Shown here piece after piece: positions 1 to 7,560 of a stretch of 64,000 bases of DNA. Origin of the DNA: Bacillota bacterium (lineage in GTDB: Bacteria > Bacillota > Clostridia > Oscillospirales > Ruminococcaceae); the NCBI GenBank assembly GCA_023391875.1, contig JAEWAB010000003.1:124001-188000 (forward strand). Direction: 5' to 3'. The notes below the pieces were generated by a model. That model worked only from the letters and a program-made list of their open reading frames with translations, had not been told where the DNA came from and did no database searches. Numbering within the stretch: position 1 is the stretch's first letter; each line of letters starts with the position of its first letter. The translations under genes and the position numbers were made by a program.

Positions 1-2210
1 CTGCGGATAACGCGCCCGGCGGCCTGCAGCACCTTGTTCATGCCCGGGTACATGTAGGCGTACTCAAACCCCATGCCGTTATCACCGTTAAAGTAGTTCA
101 TGATGATATCCTGCTCGGTGCTCACCTGCGGCAGGCCCACCCCGACAATCACCGTACCGATCAGGCGGTCGCCCTTAAGGTCTACCCCCTCCGAGAACAC
201 ACCGCCCATCACCGAGAAGCCCACCAGCGTTTCGGTGTTCTGCGCGTCAAAGCGCAGCAGAAACTCCTCCCGCTCCGGCTCGGTCATGCGGCTTTGCTGC
301 AGAACGGTATCCACCGTGGGGCAGAGTGCCTTAAACTCATCGTAGACGCGCAGCAGGTATTGGTAGGACGGGAAAAACACCATGTAGTTGCCGCACCTGC
401 CGCCGATTGCCGCGGCAATCACCTGCGCAATACGGTCGTAGCTTTCGTCGCGGTCGCGGTACTTGGTGGAGATGCCGCCGCACAAAAGCAGGTGCAGGTT
501 TGCCTGGTCAAACGGCGAGGGGAGCTTTAAGATATAGTCGTCCTCCCTGCCGCCGAGGATGTTTTTAAAGTACTCGAGCGGCGTAAGGGTAGCCGAAAAA
601 AGCGCCGCGCCACGCGCGCGGCTGAGCGCATTGTCCAGCAGCACGCTGGGGTCGACGCAAAAAAGTCTTACGCGCACGTCATTGCCCGCGCATTCGGTCA
701 CCGATACATACCGTTCGTCGAACAACTCTGAGGTTTTGAGGTAGGCAAGGCTCTCAAAAAACAGCTGTAAGAGCGCGTCGTACTGCTCGTGCTCCTGCCC
801 GTGCTCCTTGAGCCAGCGCTCGCATTCGTTTGAGAAACGCTCCAAGGCATCACACAGGTCACCGCTCTGCGTATTCGCCACCCGTGTATCCTGCTCGCCG
901 CACTGCTCCTTGAGGGATAAAAACGCCTTATTGACGGTGCTCAGGCTCTTGGTAAGCTTGGGCGCGCCCTTTTTCAGCGCGGTTTTAACCTGTAAAAAGC
1001 TGCTTTTTCTAAGCTCCGCCGAGAACATCTCGCGTGCCCTGTCCACCAGATTGTGCGCTTCGTCCACCAAAAACACGTAGTCGCCCACGCTGTTTTCCTG
1101 CGCGAAGAAGCGCTTGAGATACACACGCGGGTCGAACGCGTAGTTGTAGTCGCAGATGACGGCATCCACCCACATCGAGACGTCGAGCGCCAGCTCGAAC
1201 GGGCAGACGGTGTGCTGCTTTGCGTAACGCTCGATAATATCCCGCGTGATGCCGTCGTTCTCCTCCAGCAGCTCCCGCAGCGCGGCGTTGACGCGGTTAT
1301 AATGCCCCTTGGCATAGGGGCAGCTTTCGGGGTTGCAGGAAGGGGTGTCGAGAAAGCAGATCTTCTCCTTGGCGATGAGGGTAACGGTTTTAAACATCAG
1401 GCCGTTTTCCCGCAGGCGGTCAAACGCCTCCTGCGCCACCTGACGGGTGACCGTTTTGGCGGTGAGGTAGAATATCTTGGTGGCAAGCCCCTCCCCCATC
1501 GCCTTGACGGCGGGGAAAACGGTGGACATCGTTTTGCCGATGCCGGTGGGTGCCTGCGCAAACAGGCGCTTTTCATCGCGTAGCGCCTTATAAACCCCCG
1601 CGGCAAGCTCGCGCTGCCCGCGGCGGTACTGCGCAAAGGGGAAGCCTAATGCCTTGATGGATGCGTCGCGCCGCTCGGCCCAGGTGGCGGAGAACTCCGC
1701 CCACGTTTGGTAGCTTTCAAGCAGTCCGGTGAAGAAAGCCTCAAGCTCAGCCTGCAAAAAGGTCTTTTCAAAGTTTTTGACCTCTTCGGTATCGGCCTGC
1801 ACATAGGTAAGGCGCACGGTTATTTCGTCAAGGGTATTCTGGGAGGCGACCATGCAGGCATAGCACTGCGCCTGCGCCCAGTGTACGGGCGCGAAATCCT
1901 CGTCTATCTCATCAAGCGGCAGCGCAACCGTTTTGATCTCGTCGATGGTGGTTCTGCCCTCTTCGGTGATGATGCCGTCCGCGCGCCCAATCACGGTAAA
2001 ATCGATGCCACCGACCCGCCGCGTCTCTTTGAGCGCCACCTCCGCCTTATAGCTGCCGCCATAGGCCTTTTGCAGCTTGCGGTGCAGGCGCGCACCCTCG
2101 TTCATGCGGTCGCGGCCGGTAAACCGGCTGTCGAGGTCGCCGCTGCGCAGCAGAAACTCCACCAGATTGCGCACCGATATCTTTACTTCTTTAATGTGCT
2201 GCTCTTCCAC
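1..2210 (-). CDS. XPD/DinG-like DNA helicase with N-terminal PD-(D/E)XK-like domain (C-terminus cut by window edge)
   Basis: A superfamily 2 iron-sulfur helicase of the XPD/DinG (DEAD_2) group, presumably unwinding DNA in repair. The frame is open from a GTG at 2210, preceded by GGAGG, to base 1, giving about 736 residues. Visible motifs are Walker A APTGIGKT (Lys about 226), Cys 285, 292, 297 and 336 as likely 4Fe-4S ligands, the DEAH box VDEAH (Asp about 383), SATLTPLEY, and motif VI QAAGRVIR near 729. The first 150 residues contain GRADGI followed by DEIKT (Asp 90), which resembles the active-site pattern of RecB/Cas4-type PD-(D/E)XK nucleases. A nuclease-helicase fusion is therefore likely; nuclease activity is inferred. 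Only a short C-terminal tail should be missing. It runs convergently with nothing visible and lies just downstream of an unrelated lipoprotein gene. The helicase call is strong. Confidence 0.9.
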   Translation of the reverse strand, partial: MEEQHIKEVKISVRNLVEFLLRSGDLDSRFTGRDRMNEGARLHRKLQKAYGGSYKAEVALKETRRVGGIDFTVIGRADGIITEEGRTTIDEIKTVALPLDEIDEDFAPVHWAQAQCYACMVASQNTLDEITVRLTYVQADTEEVKNFEKTFLQAELEAFFTGLLESYQTWAEFSATWAERRDASIKALGFPFAQYRRGQRELAAGVYKALRDEKRLFAQAPTGIGKTMSTVFPAVKAMGEGLATKIFYLTAKTVTRQVAQEAFDRLRENGLMFKTVTLIAKEKICFLDTPSCNPESCPYAKGHYNRVNAALRELLEENDGITRDIIERYAKQHTVCPFELALDVSMWVDAVICDYNYAFDPRVYLKRFFAQENSVGDYVFLVDEAHNLVDRAREMFSAELRKSSFLQVKTALKKGAPKLTKSLSTVNKAFLSLKEQCGEQDTRVANTQSGDLCDALERFSNECERWLKEHGQEHEQYDALLQLFFESLAYLKTSELFDERYVSVTECAGNDVRVRLFCVDPSVLLDNALSRARGAALFSATLTPLEYFKNILGGREDDYILKLPSPFDQANLHLLLCGGISTKYRDRDESYDRIAQVIAAAIGGRCGNYMVFFPSYQYLLRVYDEFKALCPTVDTVLQQSRMTEPEREEFLLRFDAQNTETLVGFSVMGGVFSEGVDLKGDRLIGTVIVGVGLPQVSTEQDIIMNYFNGDNGMGFEYAYMYPGMNKVLQAAGRVIR

Positions 2211-2285
2211 GCTGCCTCCACCGCAAACATATATTCGCTACGTCTATTCTACCATGCCGCGGAATGTTTTTCAATGACGGACGGC

Positions 2286-3842
2286 TTAGGAGGCATATGT
2301 CCAATCCTCGATATTAAAGAACACGTCACTGATGGAGGATTTAACATTATAAGACATCGTTTGGGTAAAGCCCGAGATGCCGGTTCTAAACAGCAGTGGG
2401 ATAAACGGCGACTGCTCCTCAAAGGTCGAGCAGAAGGTCTCGTAGCTCGTCTGGCCCGCGCGCAGCGAGGTGTAGGCGGCATACAGGCCGCTGCCGGCGA
2501 TGCCACCGTAAGTAAGGCTGCCCTCACTTCTAAAAAACTCGCTTAAATCATTGTTGGCAAACAACTTTACCTCACCGATGTAAAGGTCGAAATTCGAGGC
2601 CGCCACCTGCTCGGTATAGCTGTTAAAGTTCTGTTCGGTGATGACGCAGTCGATGCCCACATCCTTTAAGGCCTTCTGTATCTGCTGCGCCGTCTGGGTG
2701 CGGTAAAGGTTTTCGGTATTTACCAGCAGGTTAAGCGTAACGCGCTCATTGCCGCTTAAGCGGTAGCCCTCGGCGTCGCGTTCGGTGTAGCCCAGCGCGT
2801 CGAGGATGCTGCCGGCGCCCTCCGTATCCGCCTGGAGCCGGTTGGGCAGCTCCTTGGTCGCGTACATATTGGGGTTAAAGGGCGTTGAGGCGGGGGTGGC
2901 GCGCGAGAAGAAGGCCTCGGAGGCGATCTTTTCGCGGTTGATAGCCAGCGACAGCGCCTTGCGGAAGCTTGCCGTCTGGGTGTAGCCGCGCGTGTTGTTT
3001 ACGCCCAGATACACAAGGTTGGTGAGGGGTATCTGCACCGGGTTGCTGCCCATGTTGGTGGAGCTTTGCGCCTGCGCGAGGTCGGAGAAGGCGAAGTTGA
3101 TCTTGCCCATCTTAAGGCTGTGAATCAGCGAGTCGCCGTACGCAAAGGGGGTAAGCCGCAGGTTTTTGAGCGTCTTGACGGCGCTGCCGTGCCAGTAGGG
3201 GTTTACCGAGAGCGTAACCTCCCCATTGCCGTTGCTCTCGCCAAACACATAGCGTCCGCAGCCCACCGGGAAGGTGTCCCCAAAAGTGCCGCTCTCAATC
3301 ACGGGGAAATCAAGCAGGTTGATAAACAGATGGTCTGGCTCGCCGAGGCGGATCTCCAGCGTAGTGGGGTTTAGGATGGTATAGCCCTGAACATTAGCAA
3401 GGCGCTTGGCGTAGACGCCCCCCTGCTCTTTGGCGCAGTCGAGCGAATACTTCACGTCGGTTGCCGTCACCTCGCTGCCGTCGGAGAACTGAATACCGCT
3501 TTTGATGCTGACGGTGCAGACGGTGCCTTCTATCTGAATATCTAAGGCCAGTGACATAACGGGTGTAAAATCCTTATCCATCTTCACTAGGCTGTCGTAC
3601 ACCAGCGGGTGTAGTACGGTGTTGAGGGTGGTCTGCGACAGGTAGGGGTTCAGCGAATCCTGCGCGTCATAGGGGATGATAAAAACGCCGGGTACCACCG
3701 CGGGCGTATCGGACGCGGTGCCCGATTCCCCGACCGTGGGCGTACTGGCTCCCGGCTGTAAACCACCGCCCTGCGCACAGGCGCTAAACAGCAGGATGCT
3801 TGATAAACCCGCTAGAAGCAGTACAGATATCTTTTTGCGCAT
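2286..3842 (-). CDS. Oligopeptide/dipeptide-type ABC substrate-binding lipoprotein (SBP_bac_5 family)
   Basis: An extracytoplasmic solute-binding protein of the OppA/DppA/NikA class, 518 residues, the usual size. The N-terminus has KK, a hydrophobic stretch and the lipobox LLFSAC (Cys about 21), followed by a Ser/Thr/Pro-rich linker, so it should be a membrane-anchored lipoprotein. The body shows family features such as YDSLVKMDKDFTPVMSLA, TDVKYSLDCA and FRKALSLAINREKI. The ATG at 3842 is preceded by GGAGG at good spacing. No permease or ATPase genes lie beside it, so it is an orphan here and either serves a transporter elsewhere or acts as a sensor. The ligand cannot be read from the sequence; peptides are typical, but nickel and some sugars are also bound by this family. 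Confidence 0.88.
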   Translation of the reverse strand: MRKKISVLLLAGLSSILLFSACAQGGGLQPGASTPTVGESGTASDTPAVVPGVFIIPYDAQDSLNPYLSQTTLNTVLHPLVYDSLVKMDKDFTPVMSLALDIQIEGTVCTVSIKSGIQFSDGSEVTATDVKYSLDCAKEQGGVYAKRLANVQGYTILNPTTLEIRLGEPDHLFINLLDFPVIESGTFGDTFPVGCGRYVFGESNGNGEVTLSVNPYWHGSAVKTLKNLRLTPFAYGDSLIHSLKMGKINFAFSDLAQAQSSTNMGSNPVQIPLTNLVYLGVNNTRGYTQTASFRKALSLAINREKIASEAFFSRATPASTPFNPNMYATKELPNRLQADTEGAGSILDALGYTERDAEGYRLSGNERVTLNLLVNTENLYRTQTAQQIQKALKDVGIDCVITEQNFNSYTEQVAASNFDLYIGEVKLFANNDLSEFFRSEGSLTYGGIAGSGLYAAYTSLRAGQTSYETFCSTFEEQSPFIPLLFRTGISGFTQTMSYNVKSSISDVFFNIEDWTYAS

Positions 3843-3889
3843 GATAAACCTCCATATATAGCCGTTGGTAACATTTTGTGGGCCTGCCC

Positions 3890-3924
3890 TTAAAAAAAGG
3901 GCGGGGGAGCCACGTCCGCTCCCC
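3890..3924 (-). terminator. Rho-independent terminator downstream of spoVS
   Basis: On the minus strand a GGGGAGC/GCTCCCC hairpin (bases 3904-3924) is followed by CGCCC and a run of seven T. It sits about 70 bp after the spoVS stop and ends the rny-ymdB-spoVS block. Confidence 0.75.
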
Positions 3925-3992
3925 TACCCCTATAAAATTATGAACTGTCAACGCCCGTGATGACTTATGTATAAGCTGTCTGATGCTCCGGG

Positions 3993-4253
3993 TTAACGTG
4001 GCTCTACGATAAGCTTTATCGCCGTTCGGTCTTCGCCGTCGATCAGCACATTGGCGAAAGCGGGAATACACACGAGGTCTACCCCCGAGGGGGCAAGGTA
4101 ACCTCTGGCGATAGCCACCGCCTTTACCGCCTGATTGGATGCGCCGGCACCAACCGCCTGAACCTCGACCACGCCTTTTTCACGAATTACGCCAGCAATA
4201 GCCCCTGCCACAGAATTTGGAACCGATTTTGCCGAAACCTTTAACACTTCCAT
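3993..4253 (-). CDS. spoVS: Stage V sporulation protein S
   Basis: An 86-residue protein matching SpoVS over its full length: it starts MEVLKVSAKSVPNSVAGAIA and includes the conserved VGAGASNQAVKAVAIARG stretch and a C-terminal TAIKLIVEPR. In Bacillus, SpoVS is a small Alba-fold protein acting in sporulation around septation and coat assembly; it is near universal in spore formers and also occurs in some non-sporulating bacteria. The gene follows ymdB and rny, the order known from Bacillus. A hairpin between ymdB and spoVS suggests that spoVS also has its own transcript. The SD (AAGGA) is about 12 nt from the ATG. The identification is very secure and supports a spore-forming host. Confidence 0.96.
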   Translation of the reverse strand: MEVLKVSAKSVPNSVAGAIAGVIREKGVVEVQAVGAGASNQAVKAVAIARGYLAPSGVDLVCIPAFANVLIDGEDRTAIKLIVEPR

Positions 4254-4334
4254 ATTAATCCCAATCCTTCCGGTTTTAATACTCTTTTACGTAATCGTTT
4301 AAGTAATTATAATTCTCATTTTAAAAGGGGCCGC

Positions 4335-4360
4335 AAATAAAACGCAATCCTACTGATTGC
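4335..4360 (-). terminator. Terminator between ymdB and spoVS
   Basis: On the minus strand a GCAATC-AGTAG-GATTGC hairpin is followed by GTTTTATTT, just after the ymdB stop. It would uncouple spoVS from ymdB at least in part. Confidence 0.6.
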
Positions 4361-4370
4361 TACCTCGCTA

Positions 4371-5144
4371 TTAATTTTTTGAAAAACAAATCGTCTGTAC
4401 GTTCGTGGTAGCACCCGTCTGTTCGTTGATGTCAAACAGCACGGCATTGATCATGCACTCGCCGTCGGCAACCTCAAAATGAACGGGCATCATAGATTTG
4501 AGCCTGCGCACGGCAAGCTCGGGTTTTACGCCTAACACCGAATGAATGGGCCCTGTCATCCCAACATCGGTAATATAGCCCATGCCCTTGGGAAATATCC
4601 TGGCATCGGCTGTCTGCACATGGGTGTGGGTGCCGAACATGGCCGAGATTCTGCCATCCAGATAGTTTGCCATGGCAATCTTTTCGGAGGTTGCCTCGCC
4701 GTGAAAATCGAGCACGATGACCTTGGCCATGCTCTGCTTGAGCAGCTCGTCGATACACTCGAACGGGTTTTTAAGGTTCTCCATAAAAACCACGCCCATC
4801 AGGTTGATAACGGTGATGGCGGTGCGGCCCATATCGAGTGTGAACCATCCCCTGCCGAAGGTACCGCTGGGGTAGTTGGCGGGGCGCAGCAGATTGTCGT
4901 GCTCTTCAAAATATTCAAAAATCTCTTTCCGGCGAAAGGCGTGATTGCCGGTGGTGATAATGTCCGCGCCAGCGTCGAACAGGCGCTGTGCACTGCCGGG
5001 CGAAATACCGTTTGCTTGCGACGAGTTTTCACCGTTTATGATGACGACCTCGGCGCCATATGAAGCTTTAAGCGCCGGAAGATGCTCGGCCAGATACCTG
5101 CACCCAATTCTGCCGACAACATCGCCTACGCAGAGAACCTTCAA
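4371..5144 (-). CDS. ymdB: YmdB-family metallophosphoesterase (TIGR00282)
   Basis: A 257-residue calcineurin-like phosphoesterase. Metal-binding motifs are visible in order: GDVVG (residues 7-11), INGEN (about 36-40), TTGNHAF (about 65-71), DFHGEATSEK (about 146) and GTHTHVQTAD (about 170), then ITDVGMTGP. In Bacillus subtilis YmdB hydrolyses 2',3' and 3',5' cyclic nucleotides and influences the switch between motility and biofilm. It lies directly downstream of rny, as in Bacillus, suggesting a shared RNA-turnover or cyclic-nucleotide role. The ATG at 5144 is preceded by an SD-like AAGGGGGAAAC. No motif residue appears to be missing. Confidence 0.95.
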   Translation of the reverse strand: MKVLCVGDVVGRIGCRYLAEHLPALKASYGAEVVIINGENSSQANGISPGSAQRLFDAGADIITTGNHAFRRKEIFEYFEEHDNLLRPANYPSGTFGRGWFTLDMGRTAITVINLMGVVFMENLKNPFECIDELLKQSMAKVIVLDFHGEATSEKIAMANYLDGRISAMFGTHTHVQTADARIFPKGMGYITDVGMTGPIHSVLGVKPELAVRRLKSMMPVHFEVADGECMINAVLFDINEQTGATTNVQTICFSKN

Positions 5145-5343
5145 CGATCTGTTTCCCCCTTAATTGGAACGCAACCCCTAATTTGAGAATATATTATCAT
5201 TATAGCGCAATTTCACAGAAAAAGACAATATACAAAAGGCAAAAAAAACGGATTAATAACAGTAAAATTTTTTCATATTGTATAAAAGTTTCCTAATCGG
5301 CAAATAAAAAGCAAGAAAGGGTTCGTTATATAGATGATAGAAG

Positions 5344-5375
5344 GCGGCAGCACAGGAAGTATCCTGCCCTGCCGC
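5344..5375 (-). terminator. Hairpin after rny, possible terminator or attenuator
   Basis: GCGGCAG/CTGCCGC arms with an inner CAGG/CCTG pairing, 18 bp past the rny stop. On the minus strand only TTCTATC follows, so termination may be partial and allow read-through into ymdB. Confidence 0.5.
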
Positions 5376-5393
5376 ATACTTTGCACAACAAGC

Positions 5394-6956
5394 CTATTTT
5401 GCGAATTCGATGGCGCGGTTTTCGCGGATGATGTGTACCTTGATCTGGCCAGGGTAATCAAGCTCCGCCTCGATCTTGGCAACAATGTCACGTGCAAGCA
5501 GTGTCATCTGGTCGTCGTTTACCACCTCTGGCTTCACCATGATGCGAACCTCACGACCGGCCTGAATCGCAAACGATTTGTCAACCCCGTTAAAGGAGTT
5601 GGCAATCTCTTCGAGCTTTTCAAGACGCTTGATGTAGTTTTCGAGGTTTTCACGTCTTGCACCGGGGCGAGCGGCAGAGATCGCGTCGGCGGCCTGTACA
5701 AGGCACGCAACGATCGTTTTGGGCTCTACGTCGCCGTGGTGTGCTTGAATGGCATGGATGATATCCTGGTTCTCTTTGTATTTCTTCGCAATATCTACGC
5801 CGATTTCAACATGGGTGCCCTCGATCTCGTGGTCGAGCGCCTTGCCGATATCGTGTAAAAGACCCGCGCGCTTCGCAAAGTTTACCTCAACGCCAAGCTC
5901 GCTTGCCATCACGCCCGCAAGGTGTGCCACCTCAAGGGAATGGTCGAGCACGTTCTGCCCGTAGCTGGTGCGGTAACGCAACCGGCCAATGAGCTTGATA
6001 AGCTCGGGGTTCATGCCGTGGATGCCGGTTTCAATCACAGCGCGCTCGCCGTCCTGCCTGATCTTGAGCTCTACCTCGTGCTTGGATTTCTCCACCATCT
6101 CCTCGATGCGGGCGGGGTGGATGCGTCCGTCGGCAATCAGTTTTTCGAGCGAAAGCCTTGCAATCTCGCGGCGCACAGGGTCAAAGCAGGAAAGGGTAAT
6201 CGCCTCTGGCGTGTCGTCAATAATAAGGTCTACACCGGTTAAGGTCTCGAGTGCGCGGATGTTTCTGCCCTCGCGCCCGATGATGCGGCCCTTCATCTCG
6301 TCACTGGGCAGTGCCACCACCGAAACGGTGGCCTCCGCCACATGCTCGGCGGCACAGCGCTGAATAGCCTGCGAGATGATGTTGCGCGCCTTCTGGTCGG
6401 CCTCGTCCTTTAACTGCTGCTCATAGAGATTAATCTTGACCGCTTTTTCGTGAATAAGGTCGTTCTCAAGGTTTTTGAGCATGAATTCTTTTGCCTGTTC
6501 GACCGTAAACATCGAAATCTTTTCCAGCAGTTCAAACTGATGCTTTTTGATTTCTTCGGCGTCGTTTAACTTGGAATCGGCTTCGGCCAGCTTCTTTTGC
6601 AGGGTTTCTTCCTTCTGCTCGAGGCCTTCCATCTTGTGGTCTAAGTTTTCTTCCTTCTGCATGATGCGGCGTTCCTGCCGCTGCAGCTCACTTCTGCGTT
6701 CTTTGATTTCTTTGTCTGCATCCGAACGCATTCTGTAAATTTCGTCTTTGGCTTCGACAAGTGCTTCTTTTTTCTTGCTTTCTGCGGTTTTCAAAGCATC
6801 GCTGACAATGCGTTTGGCCTCTTGCTCGGCGGAACCGAGCTCTGCCTCAGCGACTCTCTTTCTATATGCAATCCCCAGAAAAAACAAAGGGACACCAATC
6901 ACAATAGCTCCGACGATTACTGAAATGACGCTGTATAGTATCGTCTGTGAATCCAC
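5394..6956 (-). CDS. rny: Ribonuclease Y
   Basis: A 520-residue membrane-anchored endoribonuclease that starts bulk mRNA decay in Firmicutes. The N-terminus carries one membrane segment (about residues 9-31, VISVIVGAIVIG...). A long charged coiled coil follows to about 180, then a KH RNA-binding domain with GRIIGREGRNIRALE (about 222), and an HD domain with LLHDIGKALDHE (His-Asp about 367) and HHGDVEP. Length and domain order match RNase Y of Bacillus. The start is a GTG at 6956 with AAAGGAGG upstream. ymdB and spoVS follow in the same direction. No anomaly is seen. Confidence 0.97.
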   Translation of the reverse strand: MDSQTILYSVISVIVGAIVIGVPLFFLGIAYRKRVAEAELGSAEQEAKRIVSDALKTAESKKKEALVEAKDEIYRMRSDADKEIKERRSELQRQERRIMQKEENLDHKMEGLEQKEETLQKKLAEADSKLNDAEEIKKHQFELLEKISMFTVEQAKEFMLKNLENDLIHEKAVKINLYEQQLKDEADQKARNIISQAIQRCAAEHVAEATVSVVALPSDEMKGRIIGREGRNIRALETLTGVDLIIDDTPEAITLSCFDPVRREIARLSLEKLIADGRIHPARIEEMVEKSKHEVELKIRQDGERAVIETGIHGMNPELIKLIGRLRYRTSYGQNVLDHSLEVAHLAGVMASELGVEVNFAKRAGLLHDIGKALDHEIEGTHVEIGVDIAKKYKENQDIIHAIQAHHGDVEPKTIVACLVQAADAISAARPGARRENLENYIKRLEKLEEIANSFNGVDKSFAIQAGREVRIMVKPEVVNDDQMTLLARDIVAKIEAELDYPGQIKVHIIRENRAIEFAK

Positions 6957-7207
6957 TTATCCAAAAACCTCCTTTGCTCAAATTCTCCAAATATAATCAT
7001 TATAAAAATAATAATATGGCGCTAATGCACCATATACTATTCTATATGTAAAAAAGTTGTATGTCAAGGTTTTTTAACACGCCAAATTGTCAAACCTTTA
7101 ACGGCATAAGACCAGTTGCTATACGTGGGCGGCAGTATTATGGGCTTTTTTTGCGCTTTGAAACAATTATGGATAGAAATATCAACGTAAATTTTTTTGT
7201 GCGCGTA

Positions 7208-7236
7208 TTGACAACAAACTATGCCGGTGCTACTAT
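7208..7236 (+). promoter_or_regulatory. Sigma-A promoter for the thrS T-box transcript
   Basis: TTGACA (7208-7213), a 17 bp spacer and TACTAT (7231-7236), about 20 bp ahead of the T-box leader. The rest of 6957-7207 between rny and this promoter is AT-rich and shows no gene. Confidence 0.75.
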
Positions 7237-7257
7237 GAAAGCACATTATAGTGGTTA

Positions 7258-7526
7258 AAGCGATGAAGGGGACAGTATCGGAACGGTTTTTGCTCAGAGA
7301 ACTGCATCGGCGGCTGAAAGTGCGGTCTTAGGCCTTTCCAACGAGAAAACCACCCCCGAGCCTGCTATGAAAGGCCCAGAAATTCCTTTCTGAGTTTAAG
7401 TAAGAAGCGGCGGGTTGCACACGTTACAGTGCTTTTGAGCGGTGGAAAGAAACCTTTTCACAATCCGGGTGGAACCGTGGAGCATGCTATGCCTCACCCC
7501 AGTAATACTGGGGCGAGGCTTTTTTG
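7258..7526 (+). ncRNA. T-box riboswitch, threonine specifier (ACC)
   Basis: A leader that senses uncharged tRNA-Thr and permits thrS transcription when charging is low. Stem I runs from about 7258, with an AGAGAACTGC-type segment and a GAAAACCA specifier loop in which ACC (7349-7351) is the threonine codon followed by a purine. The conserved T-box TGGAACC is at 7470-7476 within GGGTGGAACCGTGG and pairs with the tRNA acceptor end. A terminator hairpin GCCTCACCCC/GGGGCGAGGC (7491-7519) with a T tract to 7526 is next, then the thrS SD. The specifier agrees with the downstream gene. Exact stem I borders were judged by eye. Confidence 0.92.
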
Positions 7527-7560
7527 TTGCATTTTCACTAAAGTTAAGGAGATGTATCAG

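Noticed and set aside
1707..2546. 279-codon plus-strand frame across the helicase start and lipoprotein end
   Set aside because: It crosses two real minus-strand genes and the gap between them; no plausible product.
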